A DNA stretch of 64,000 nt, from assembly GCA_045652405.1 (NCBI GenBank), contig JAZRUF010000005.1, positions 1-64,000 on the forward strand, in the 5' to 3' direction. Under the pieces are notes generated by a model. It saw only the letters and a program-made list of their open reading frames with translations. It did not search any database and was not told the DNA's origin. A program made the translations under genes and the position numbers. This stretch comes from JAZRUF01 sp045652405. Its GTDB lineage: Bacteria; Bacillota; Clostridia; Oscillospirales; JAAYXM01. Positions 17,656 to 26,918 of the stretch are shown here, in pieces (within the stretch, counting starts at the first letter, position 1; each line of letters begins with the position of its first letter).

Positions 17656-19491
17656 ATGGAAAATGTACCTGTTGCAGCATTAAAAAGAAAGAAAAAGAAG
17701 ATTAAATTGATTGTTTTTATTCTCCTTGTTTTAGCGGCAATAATTGCGTCAGTATTATTTATGAAAAGGATATTTTCAAGCGAAGATACGAAGCTTATTA
17801 TCACCCCCTACTCAGTAGAGCGTGGGGATATAACCACTGTCATAAGCAGCACCGGCACAATAGAGCCTATTGAGCAGTATGATATATCCTCAATTGCACG
17901 TGGCGACGTAGTCGCAGATTACATAACCGTTGGTCAGCAGGTCAACGAAGGAGACCTGTTATATGAGGTAGACTCTACTGAGGCTCAAAATGATATTGAG
18001 AAAGCACGAATTTCTCTTCAGAAGCAGCAACTTTCATACCAGCAAACGGTTGAGAGTATCGAAAATTTAACTGTTACCGCGCCGATAAACGGTACCATAA
18101 CAAATATGTACGTATCTAACGGTGACAATGTTCAGACAAACGGTAAAATCTGCGACATTGTAAATTCAGTTACAATGTCTATAACACTCCCTTTCCTCAT
18201 CGAGGATGCGCAAAGCCTATATTCCGGCCAGACGGCTTACATAACTTTGGATACAACTGACGAAACAATTGAGGGCTCTGTAAAGCGAATCGCTACCGGC
18301 TCATATTCCACATCTACCGGCGCTATCGTAGCGGATGTGGAAATCATCTTCCACAACCCGGGCGCGGTTAAAGACGGCGATGTGGCAACAGTCGTTGCCG
18401 GCGGCTTTGCTTGTAACCAAGCCGGAACAATAAAATACGGTGACCAAATAACTGTCGTCGCAAAAACCTCCGGTGAGGTCAGCAACCTGACATTAGGCGC
18501 AGGTGACGCGGTGGACGCAAATGAGGTTATTTTAAAGCTAATAAATACCTCATCAAACACAAATGCACGTTCAAGCGAGCTTTCCATACGCGATGCGGAA
18601 TTGGCACTTGATAACAAAATAGAAGCTCTTGATGAATATATGATAACCTCTCCCATCACCGGAACTGTCATAGACAAAACCGCAAAACTCGGAGATGCCC
18701 TTGACGGAAACAAGAGCGCAATGGCTATCGTCGCTGATATGTCAAAGGTAACTTTTACAATGAGCATTGATGAGCTTGATATCAAAAATATATCCGTAGG
18801 TCAGGAAGTAATTGTAACCGCAGATGCACTTCCCGACCAAAGTTTCACCGGTTATGTTAGCAATGTTAGCATTATCGGAACGACCGGCAGCGGTGTTACA
18901 ACTTATCCGGTAGATGTAATCATTGAGGAATATGAAGGGCTTCTCCCCGGCATGAATGTAAATGCGGATATTATTTCCGAACAGGCAACCGACGTATTAA
19001 AAATCCCGGTCAATGCAGTTTCGCGCGGTAATTTGGTACTGGTTACCGAAGAGTATGCAAAAAACATTGGCGCAGTGAAGATGGAAATACCAAGGCGCGA
19101 CAACAAAAAGTCCGATAAAGATAAATCAAGCGACACGCCTGAGCGTCCGTCAGATGATATACCTGAGTCCCCGAACGCACATAATACAGACACTGTTCAA
19201 ATTATAGAAATGCCGAACACTCCGGATGGACACGTATGGATTCGCGTAAGTATAGGAAAATCCAATGAGGATTACGTGGAGGTAACCTCTGGACTCACTG
19301 AGGATGCCGAGGTATTCGTAATCTCCACCAAGCAGGCAAAAGAAGCTTCCTCAAATACTGGAGGCGGTATGGCTGCAATCGCGAATGCTCACTCCTCCGG
19401 CATGGGCAACATGCGTCCCGGTGGTATGGGAGGCATAGGCGGTATGCCTTCAGGAGGCATGGGCGGTATATCCGGAGGCGGTATGAGATGA
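17656..19491 (+). CDS. MacA/HlyD-type efflux adaptor with Gly/Met-rich tail
   Basis: A 611-residue membrane-fusion/adaptor protein (YknX/MacA type). An N-terminal membrane anchor (about residues 18-36) is followed by a short beta strand, a biotinyl-lipoyl-like fold (VGQQVNEGDLLYEVD), a short helical hairpin, a second lipoyl half (ITSPITGTVID), beta-barrel segments (LPDQSFTGYVS) and a membrane-proximal part (LKIPVNAVSRGN). A charged low-complexity insert (about residues 478-510) and a C-terminal tail of about 44 residues made almost only of Gly, Met, Ser and Ala are unusual. It links a MacB-type ABC exporter to the cell envelope; the cargo is unknown. Confidence 0.9.
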   Translation: MENVPVAALKRKKKKIKLIVFILLVLAAIIASVLFMKRIFSSEDTKLIITPYSVERGDITTVISSTGTIEPIEQYDISSIARGDVVADYITVGQQVNEGDLLYEVDSTEAQNDIEKARISLQKQQLSYQQTVESIENLTVTAPINGTITNMYVSNGDNVQTNGKICDIVNSVTMSITLPFLIEDAQSLYSGQTAYITLDTTDETIEGSVKRIATGSYSTSTGAIVADVEIIFHNPGAVKDGDVATVVAGGFACNQAGTIKYGDQITVVAKTSGEVSNLTLGAGDAVDANEVILKLINTSSNTNARSSELSIRDAELALDNKIEALDEYMITSPITGTVIDKTAKLGDALDGNKSAMAIVADMSKVTFTMSIDELDIKNISVGQEVIVTADALPDQSFTGYVSNVSIIGTTGSGVTTYPVDVIIEEYEGLLPGMNVNADIISEQATDVLKIPVNAVSRGNLVLVTEEYAKNIGAVKMEIPRRDNKKSDKDKSSDTPERPSDDIPESPNAHNTDTVQIIEMPNTPDGHVWIRVSIGKSNEDYVEVTSGLTEDAEVFVISTKQAKEASSNTGGGMAAIANAHSSGMGNMRPGGMGGIGGMPSGGMGGISGGGMR

Positions 19492-20189
19492 TAGAATTCC
19501 GAGACATATATAAAATTTACAACGAAGGCGAAGGCGAAAATGAAGTCCGTGCGGTAGACGGCGTATCGTTTACCATAGAAAAGGGCGAATTTGTCGCAAT
19601 AGTCGGAAAGTCCGGCTCGGGAAAGTCCACATGCATGAATATAATAGGTGCGCTTGACGTGCCTACCTACGGTACATATCTTTTAAACGGCGAAAACGTT
19701 GGCGAGCTTTCAGACAACCAGCTTGCGGAAATTCGCAACAAAATGCTCGGCTTTATTTTCCAGCAATACAACCTTATTCCCAAATTAAACGTATTGGAAA
19801 ATGTGGAGCTTCCGCTGATATATTCAGGTCTCGCCGCAGACGAGAGAATAAAGCGCGCGTTGGAGTCCCTTGAACGCGTTGGACTTAAAGACCGTGCACA
19901 TCACATGCCGAGCCAGCTTTCAGGCGGTCAGCAGCAGCGCGTTTCAATCGCGCGTGCACTTGCGGGCAATCCGTCCGTAATCCTTGCAGACGAGCCTACC
20001 GGCGCTTTAGATTCCAAGACCGGGCGCGATGTACTCAACTTCTTAAAAGAACTGAATAACCAAGGCAACACAATTGTTCTTATAACGCACGATAACGGCA
20101 TCGCATCGGAAGCCAAACGCATTATTCGCATTCAGGACGGAAAGGTCGTCTATGACGGGCCTGCTGAGCAGGCGGGGTTACACATATGA
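19488..20189 (+). CDS. MacB/LolD-type ABC transporter ATPase
   Basis: A 233-residue ATPase of the MacB/YknY class. Walker A is GKSGSGKST (about residue 40), the Q-loop is FIFQQYN, the signature is LSGGQQQR, Walker B is VILADEPTGALD and the switch His follows in LITHDN. Its ATG overlaps the adaptor stop by 4 bases and its end overlaps the permease start by 4 bases. It powers conformational work in the permease (mechanotransmission in the MacB family) rather than classic transport through the pore. Confidence 0.95.
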   Translation: MIEFRDIYKIYNEGEGENEVRAVDGVSFTIEKGEFVAIVGKSGSGKSTCMNIIGALDVPTYGTYLLNGENVGELSDNQLAEIRNKMLGFIFQQYNLIPKLNVLENVELPLIYSGLAADERIKRALESLERVGLKDRAHHMPSQLSGGQQQRVSIARALAGNPSVILADEPTGALDSKTGRDVLNFLKELNNQGNTIVLITHDNGIASEAKRIIRIQDGKVVYDGPAEQAGLHI

Positions 20190-21361
20190 AATTCACTCAA
20201 GCATTCCGCCTTGCTTTAAAGAGCATGTCTGCAAGCAAAATGAGAGCCTTTCTTACGATGCTTGGCATAATAATAGGTGTTGCCGCGGTAATTATGCTTA
20301 CAAGCATAGTGGGCGGTTTCTCAAACACTATGACTGATTCATTCGAGTCACTTGGAACAAATCTTATAACTGTTACCCTCAGAGGACGCGCAGGTAATAT
20401 TCCGATAGACCCTGACGATGTATTTGATTTCTGCTCCGAAAACAGAGACCTTATAAGCTATGTTTCACCGTCGGTAACCTCAAGTGTTCTTGCCAAATAC
20501 GGCTCAACGAATCTTACCACGACCGCATACGGCGTAAGCGAAGATTACCAGCAAATAAAAAGCTATGAGCTTTCAAGTGGCAGATTTATAAGCTATATGG
20601 ACACGGTTTCCAGGAGCAAGGTGTGTGTTATCGGCTCATATATTGCAAATGAATTATTTGCGGGAGCATCACCCATAGGAAAGGACATAAAAGTAAACGG
20701 CGAGGGGCATACAATTGTCGGCGTGCTTTCTGAAAAGCAAGGCAGTTCCGAGGGCTCAGGGGATGACATGATAATAATTCCCTACACTTCTGCCACGCGC
20801 CTTACGCGCAACGGAATAATTACAAGCTACTCAATAAACGCGCGTGATAAAAGTAACGTCGCAGCTACGCTCGCCGCTATAGAAGATTATCTGTTTTCTG
20901 TATTTGAGGACGAGGATGTATATTCGGTGTTCAGCATGGATGAAGCACTTGATAAAATAAATGAGCTGACCGGCATGCTCACTATGGTGCTCGTAGGTAT
21001 TGCCGCCATTTCCCTGCTCGTCGGCGGTATCGGCATTATGAACATCATGCTCGTTTCAGTAACCGAGCGCACACGTGAAATCGGTATACGCAAGGCACTT
21101 GGTGGCAAGCGCCGCGATATTCTACTGCAGTTTATAATCGAAGCCGCCACTACAAGCGGTCTCGGTGGTGTTATGGGGATAATCTTTGGCTGTGTATGCG
21201 CTTTCTTTTTAGCAAAGTTAATAGGCATAAGTGCGGCTTTCTCTCCCGGTTCAATCGGGGTTGCATTTTCAGTATCCGTAATTATAGGAATAACGTTCGG
21301 CTACTTCCCCGCAGCTAAAGCAGCAAAACTAAATCCAATCGAAGCCCTGCGCTACGACTAA
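20186..21361 (+). CDS. MacB-type ABC transporter permease (FtsX domain)
   Basis: A 391-residue permease with the MacB topology: helix 1 (about residues 20-42, start KMRAFLTMLGIIIGVAAVIM), a large extracellular MacB periplasmic-core-like domain (45-260), and three C-terminal helices forming the FtsX domain, with the hallmark GGIGIMNIMLVSVTERTREI and GIRKALG. The last gene segment reads PAAKAAKLNPIEALRYD, the normal end of this family. Together with the ATPase and adaptor it should form a tripartite-like exporter in a single-membrane cell (as YknWXYZ). Confidence 0.95.
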   Translation: MKFTQAFRLALKSMSASKMRAFLTMLGIIIGVAAVIMLTSIVGGFSNTMTDSFESLGTNLITVTLRGRAGNIPIDPDDVFDFCSENRDLISYVSPSVTSSVLAKYGSTNLTTTAYGVSEDYQQIKSYELSSGRFISYMDTVSRSKVCVIGSYIANELFAGASPIGKDIKVNGEGHTIVGVLSEKQGSSEGSGDDMIIIPYTSATRLTRNGIITSYSINARDKSNVAATLAAIEDYLFSVFEDEDVYSVFSMDEALDKINELTGMLTMVLVGIAAISLLVGGIGIMNIMLVSVTERTREIGIRKALGGKRRDILLQFIIEAATTSGLGGVMGIIFGCVCAFFLAKLIGISAAFSPGSIGVAFSVSVIIGITFGYFPAAKAAKLNPIEALRYD

Positions 21362-21402
21362 TTAAATTTGCACCGGTAATATAACAGAAAGGGTTGATTA
21401 AA

Positions 21403-23295
21403 GTGAAAAAGAGAATTTTTTCATTGTTTCTTGCAGTTGCAATGATGCTCTCAATTGCGCCGACTTCATCTGCTGCACTTGCACCGGACCATGATGAGAT
21501 TTTTAAAATTCTGAATGTTTTAGGTTGGATGACTCCCAATGCACAGGGTAATTTCTACGGTTCTACAGATGTAACACGTGCAGCTCTTGCAAAAATCATT
21601 ATTACAAGCTCATCCACATATCGTGCAACGGTTTCCACTACTCAAAAAACTTCTCCTTTTAAGGATGTTAAATACACATTCTGGGGCGCTCCGTACATAA
21701 GCGCTGTCGCTCAAGCCGGACTCATGTACGGCTACTCGGACGGCAGCTTTCGCCCAAACAAAGGTGTTCTTTACGAAGAAGCCGTGACCGCTATTCTCCG
21801 CGTATTGGGATATGGTGACAGTGACTACATTGGAAGCTACCCTACCGGTCAGCTTGCCTTTGCAAACGACTTAGAGCTTACAGATGGGATAAGCGCAACG
21901 CGCGGACAAATCATATCACGTTATGATATGTCACGCCTTTTGTATAATGCACTGTCTGTTCCCGCAAAGACGAGTGGCGGTAAAATTTACGCAGAGACCT
22001 TAGGTTATAGCCGCTCAACTGAAATGCTAAGACTTAATGACTTTGTTAAGGACACGGTAAACGGACCTGTCACCTACTTAAATACCTCGATTGAAAGCCT
22101 TACAGGTCTTTCTAATCCGACTGTGTATATAAACGGAAGCAACAGTACATTAAGCGCAATCAAAGCATACGACGTTATTTATTACAGCAAACAGAGTAAT
22201 ACAATCTGGGTATACACGCAAAAGGCTACCGGCATACTTGAAGCAATTACACCGAATAAGGAATCCCCCTCTTCCGTAATAATCGGCGGTAAGACATATT
22301 CACTTGATTATTCAAAAGCCAGAACCGCATTCGGGTTGGACGGCTTAGAAACCGGAACGCTTGTAACCGCGCTTTTGGATAAGGACGGAAAGATTTACGA
22401 CGCTTATGAGGCAGATAAGCTCTACTCTACTCAACTTGGTATAGTAACTAAGGCGGATACAAAGCAAGTAACACTAAGTGGTGGAATAGTAGAAACGCGT
22501 TATTACATAACAGTTCTTCTGATAAATGGAAATGAGGTTGAAATTGAGCGCGACACAAACTCATCCTCTATGCTCGGAAAGGCGGTTGAAATAAACTACC
22601 GCGACGGCAGTGTCACCCCACACAATTATTCATCCTTGTCAGCACTTTCCTCCATATCCGGAACAATTAATTCAGAAACTCTCCTTTGGGGCACAAAAAC
22701 AATACTTTCAAAAGATATAAAGATACTTGAGATTGACGAATACGGAAACTATACTACGCTAACCTTAAACCGACTTAACGGTGTGTATTTGAAAGGCTCA
22801 CAAGTCGCCCTATATTCAAAAAACTCTACCGGAGCCATTGACGGTCTTATCCTTAAAAACGTATGCGGAGACACAGCCGAATTCGGTCACGTTACATCTT
22901 CAAACGTTGTAAGCAGCGGCGGCATGCCGGTAGGGATAAATTATACGTACACGCTCACAACCGGTTCAGGCTCTGGCACGATAGCAGAAATGCTCCCAAG
23001 CGCAGATAAAGGTCCTGCCGCATTCTATTTTAAAAATGGGCAATTGCAGGAAATCCGAAATTTAACACGTATATCCGGTAGGATAAATACATTAAATTAC
23101 TCATATCTCGAAACCTCCACCGGCGCAAAACACCGCATCTCCCCCTCAGTTATCGTTTATAAAGTTGTTTCAGGGACAAGGACACTCACAACAATAGACG
23201 AAGCAGTATCCGGAAACTGGAGTTTAGCCGCATACTATGATGAAGTTCAAAATGACGGCGGTATGGTACGAATGATTTACATTGAGTCAAAATAA
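21403..23295 (+). CDS. S-layer homology domain protein
   Basis: A 630-residue secreted protein with a signal peptide (about 1-25, ending in TSSAA) and three SLH repeats in the first 190 residues (markers GNFYGSTDVTRAALAKI, YGYSDGSFRPNKGVLYEEA, ATRGQIISRYDMSRLL). The remaining 440 residues are beta-rich with no domain I can name; repeated short strands (ITGYI-like turns with GGKTYSLDY and GNEVEIER) suggest a wall-bound structural or receptor part. The GTG at 21403 is chosen over the TTG at 21394 because AAAGGG lies 9 bases before it. It follows the MacAB-like genes by 41 bases and may be part of their transcript. Confidence 0.85.
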   Translation: MKKRIFSLFLAVAMMLSIAPTSSAALAPDHDEIFKILNVLGWMTPNAQGNFYGSTDVTRAALAKIIITSSSTYRATVSTTQKTSPFKDVKYTFWGAPYISAVAQAGLMYGYSDGSFRPNKGVLYEEAVTAILRVLGYGDSDYIGSYPTGQLAFANDLELTDGISATRGQIISRYDMSRLLYNALSVPAKTSGGKIYAETLGYSRSTEMLRLNDFVKDTVNGPVTYLNTSIESLTGLSNPTVYINGSNSTLSAIKAYDVIYYSKQSNTIWVYTQKATGILEAITPNKESPSSVIIGGKTYSLDYSKARTAFGLDGLETGTLVTALLDKDGKIYDAYEADKLYSTQLGIVTKADTKQVTLSGGIVETRYYITVLLINGNEVEIERDTNSSSMLGKAVEINYRDGSVTPHNYSSLSALSSISGTINSETLLWGTKTILSKDIKILEIDEYGNYTTLTLNRLNGVYLKGSQVALYSKNSTGAIDGLILKNVCGDTAEFGHVTSSNVVSSGGMPVGINYTYTLTTGSGSGTIAEMLPSADKGPAAFYFKNGQLQEIRNLTRISGRINTLNYSYLETSTGAKHRISPSVIVYKVVSGTRTLTTIDEAVSGNWSLAAYYDEVQNDGGMVRMIYIESK

Positions 23296-23300
23296 AATAC

Positions 23301-23351
23301 AATAAAGAAATGACCTGCGCGGATAATTTTCGCACAGGTCATTTCTTTATT
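23301..23351. terminator. Long bidirectional terminator between SLH gene and rpoC
   Basis: A 21-bp stem with one mismatch (23301-23321 with 23331-23351), flanked by A and T runs, with a 9-base loop. The right arm includes the first two bases of the rpoC stop codon. Confidence 0.9.
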
Positions 23352-26300
23352 ATTCAGCTATTACGTCGGCTTCAGAAACCGGTGATACGGTTTCTTCATA
23401 GTCACGATAACGCTCCATACCCGAACCTGCCGGGATAAGCTTACCAATGATTACATTTTCTTTCAAGCCGAGCAGCGGGTCAATCTTGCCCTTAATCGCT
23501 GCATCCGTGAGAACGCGTGTGGTCTCCTGGAAGGATGCTGCAGACAAGAAAGAATCCGTTGCAAGAGATGCCTTTGTAATACCAAGGAGAATCGGGATGA
23601 AGGTCGCTTCGCGCAGGTTTTCCTCCCCTGCTTCAATGCGTGCTTTGATTTTGTCATTAGCTTCTTCAAACTCAAAGACATCAATCATTGCACCAGTGAG
23701 AAGGTCAGTATCACCCGGATCATCTACGCGCAGCTTGCGCATCATCTGACGTACAATAACCTCGATATGGCGGTCGTTGATATCAACGCCCTGCTGACGG
23801 TAAACACGCTGTACTTCCTGAATCAGGTAGTTCTGAACCGCAGAGACACCGCGAATACGCAGTACGTCATGCGGGTTGAGTGCACCTTCGGTAAGCTCGC
23901 TGCCCGCCTCTACCAAATCGCCCTCGCGTACTTTGAGTACAGCGCCGAACGGAATCGGGTAATTGCGAACATCGCCTTCCTTTTCATTGGTAACAATAAT
24001 GGTACGCGGTGCATTCTTCTTAATCTCATCAAAGCTTACTACGCCGGAGATTTCGCTGAGTATAGAAACCTTCTTCGGCTTTCTGCCCTCGAAGAGTTCT
24101 TCAACACGCGGAAGGCCCTGAGTAATATCGCCACCTGCGACACCACCTGTATGGAAGGTACGCATGGTAAGCTGTGTACCGGGCTCACCGATTGACTGAG
24201 CTGCAATAATACCTACAGACTCGCCGATATTTACCGTGTCGCTCGTAGCAAGGTTTGCACCGTAGCAGTGTGAACATACGCCGTAGCGCGAGCGGCACTT
24301 GAGAACGCTTCTGATTTTTGCGCGTGTGATACCCGCGGCAAGGATGCGCTTAACGTCTGCATCCTCCATCATGCGGTCAGTATCCATTACAAGGTTTCCG
24401 TCAGCATCGTAAAGCGGCTCTGCCAGGTAACGGCCATTCAAACGATCGCTAAACGGCTCAATGGTCTGGTTTCCGTCTTTAATCTCGTATACTTCGATAC
24501 CATCATGCGTTCCGCAGTCAATATCACGGATGATGACATCCTGTGAAACGTCAACCAGACGACGTGTAAGGTAACCCGAGTCCGCAGTACGCAGCGCGGT
24601 ATCAGCAAGACCTTTACGCGCACCACGAGAAGAAATGAAGTACTCAAGTACGGACAGACCTTCGCGGAAGTTAGCCTTAATCGGGATTTCGATGGTCTTA
24701 CCGGAGGTGTTCGCCATAAGGCCACGCATACCTGCGAGCTGACGAATCTGGTTCATGGAACCACGAGCACCGGAATGAGCCATCATGAATATCGGATTGT
24801 ACTTGTCAAGAGCTTTCTCAAGAGCATTGGTAACGTCTTTTGTGGTCTTGGTCCACTCTTCAACGACTAAGCGATAACGCTCGTCATCGGTAATAAATCC
24901 GCGTTTGAACTGCTTTTCAATATCGGTAATGCGCTTCTCAGTAGCTGAAATATACTCGTATTTCTCCTTCGGAATAACCATGTCAGAAACAGAGATGGTT
25001 ATAGCGCCCTGAGTGGAGTACTTAAAGCCAAGTGCCTTAAGCTTATCAAGAAGCTCTGCAGTTCTTGTAAAGCCATGCTTGTTGATTGACTTTTCAATAA
25101 TTTTTCCGAGTTCTTTCTTTGTAACAAGGAAAGAAACCTCAAGGTCAAATGCATGTTCAGGGTCGTTGCGGTCAACAAATCCCAAATCCTGCGGAATAGG
25201 CTCATTGAATATGAGTCGTCCTGCAGTACAGTTGATGATTCCGGACTTCATAACGCCGTCAATCTCACGTGTAACGCGCATTTTTATCGGAGAATGAATT
25301 CCGATAATCTTATCGTTAAGTGCGAGAAGAACCTCATCATAATCACGGAATACCTTTCCGGTTCCTGCCTCTTCACGCTCAATAGTCAGGTAGTATGAAC
25401 CCAAAACCATGTCCTGAGACGGAACAGTTACAGGATGACCGTCCTGCGGTTTAAGCAGGTTGTTAGCCGAGAGCATAAGGAATCTTGCTTCAGCCTGAGC
25501 CTCGGCAGAGAGCGGTACGTGAACTGCCATCTGGTCGCCGTCAAAGTCAGCGTTATATGCAGTACATACCAGCGGATGGAGCTTTAGGGCTCTTCCTTCT
25601 ACCAGCACCGGCTCAAATGCCTGAATACCCAAGCGGTGAAGTGTCGGAGCACGGTTTAAGAGAACCGGATGCTCTTTAATAACAGTTTCCAGAGCATCCC
25701 AAACTTCCGGCTTCTGGCGCTCAACCATTTTCTTCGCGCTCTTTATATTATTAGCGTGGTTGGATTCAACCAACTTTTTCATTACAAAGGGTTTAAAGAG
25801 CTCAATCGCCATTTCCTTCGGCAGACCGCACTGATAAATCTTAAGCTCAGGACCAACAACGATAACCGAACGTCCTGAATAGTCAACACGCTTACCCAAG
25901 AGGTTCTGGCGGAAACGGCCCTGTTTACCCTTAAGTAAATCAGAAAGTGACTTAAGCGCACGGTTGTTAGGCCCGGTTACCGGACGACCGCGACGGCCGT
26001 TATCTATAAGTGCGTCAACCGCTTCCTGAAGCATACGCTTTTCATTGCGCACTATAATATCAGGTGCATTGAGTGCCAACAGACGTTTGAGACGGTTGTT
26101 ACGGTTGATAACGCGGCGATAGAGGTCGTTAAGGTCACTTGTCGCGAAACGGCCACCGTCAAGTTGAACCATAGGACGCAGTTCAGGCGGAATAACCGGA
26201 ACCTGAGTCATAATCATCCACTCAGGACGGTTTCCTGATGCGCGGAACGACTCAACTACTTCTAAGCGCTTAATAATGCGCAGTTTTTTCTGACCTGATG

Positions 26301-26889
26301 CATCGCGCAGCTCATTGCGAAGCTCTTCGCTCAGCTTATCAAGGTCTAACTCTTTGAGGAGTTCATATATTGCTTCAGCACCCATGCCTGCGCGGAAATC
26401 ATCCTCATACTTGAGAACCTGGTCGCGGTATTCTTTCTCGGTCAAAATCTGCTTCTTGGTAAGCGGAGTATTGCCCGGATCGATTACGATATAGGATGCA
26501 AAATACAAAACTTTTTCAAGCATTCTCGGTGACATATCAAGTATCAGGCCCATACGTGAAGGAATTCCCTTGAAATACCAGATATGCGATACCGGAGTTG
26601 CAAGGGTTATATGTCCCATGCGCTCACGGCGAACTTTTGCTTTGGTTACTTCAACACCGCAGCGGTCGCACACTTTGCCCTTGTAGCGAATCTTCTTATA
26701 CTTTCCGCAATGGCATTCCCAATCCTTCATTGGACCAAAGATACGCTCGCAGAACAGTCCGTCCTTTTCGGGCTTTAATGTGCGGTAGTTAATAGTCTCC
26801 GGCTTGAGAACTTCGCCGTGTGACCATTCAAGAATCATATCCGGCGATGCCAAACCGATTTTTATTGCTTCAAAGGTCGTATAACTCAT
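23350..26889 (-). CDS. rpoC: DNA-directed RNA polymerase subunit beta'
   Basis: RpoC, 1179 residues. The N-terminal zinc site is CHCGKYKKIRYKGKVCDRC (about residues 59-77), the catalytic magnesium motif is NADFDGDQM (about residue 450), and the second zinc cluster is CRSRYGVCSHC. The trigger-loop region (GEPGTQLTMRTFHTGG) and the C-terminal clamp are complete. No large insertion domain is seen, matching the Firmicutes form. It lies 29 bases after rpoB and is co-transcribed with it. Confidence 0.99.
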   Translation of the reverse strand: MSYTTFEAIKIGLASPDMILEWSHGEVLKPETINYRTLKPEKDGLFCERIFGPMKDWECHCGKYKKIRYKGKVCDRCGVEVTKAKVRRERMGHITLATPVSHIWYFKGIPSRMGLILDMSPRMLEKVLYFASYIVIDPGNTPLTKKQILTEKEYRDQVLKYEDDFRAGMGAEAIYELLKELDLDKLSEELRNELRDASGQKKLRIIKRLEVVESFRASGNRPEWMIMTQVPVIPPELRPMVQLDGGRFATSDLNDLYRRVINRNNRLKRLLALNAPDIIVRNEKRMLQEAVDALIDNGRRGRPVTGPNNRALKSLSDLLKGKQGRFRQNLLGKRVDYSGRSVIVVGPELKIYQCGLPKEMAIELFKPFVMKKLVESNHANNIKSAKKMVERQKPEVWDALETVIKEHPVLLNRAPTLHRLGIQAFEPVLVEGRALKLHPLVCTAYNADFDGDQMAVHVPLSAEAQAEARFLMLSANNLLKPQDGHPVTVPSQDMVLGSYYLTIEREEAGTGKVFRDYDEVLLALNDKIIGIHSPIKMRVTREIDGVMKSGIINCTAGRLIFNEPIPQDLGFVDRNDPEHAFDLEVSFLVTKKELGKIIEKSINKHGFTRTAELLDKLKALGFKYSTQGAITISVSDMVIPKEKYEYISATEKRITDIEKQFKRGFITDDERYRLVVEEWTKTTKDVTNALEKALDKYNPIFMMAHSGARGSMNQIRQLAGMRGLMANTSGKTIEIPIKANFREGLSVLEYFISSRGARKGLADTALRTADSGYLTRRLVDVSQDVIIRDIDCGTHDGIEVYEIKDGNQTIEPFSDRLNGRYLAEPLYDADGNLVMDTDRMMEDADVKRILAAGITRAKIRSVLKCRSRYGVCSHCYGANLATSDTVNIGESVGIIAAQSIGEPGTQLTMRTFHTGGVAGGDITQGLPRVEELFEGRKPKKVSILSEISGVVSFDEIKKNAPRTIIVTNEKEGDVRNYPIPFGAVLKVREGDLVEAGSELTEGALNPHDVLRIRGVSAVQNYLIQEVQRVYRQQGVDINDRHIEVIVRQMMRKLRVDDPGDTDLLTGAMIDVFEFEEANDKIKARIEAGEENLREATFIPILLGITKASLATDSFLSAASFQETTRVLTDAAIKGKIDPLLGLKENVIIGKLIPAGSGMERYRDYEETVSPVSEADVIAE

Positions 26890-26918
26890 AAAAATCTGCC
26901 CTTTCCTTCCATTTTAGT

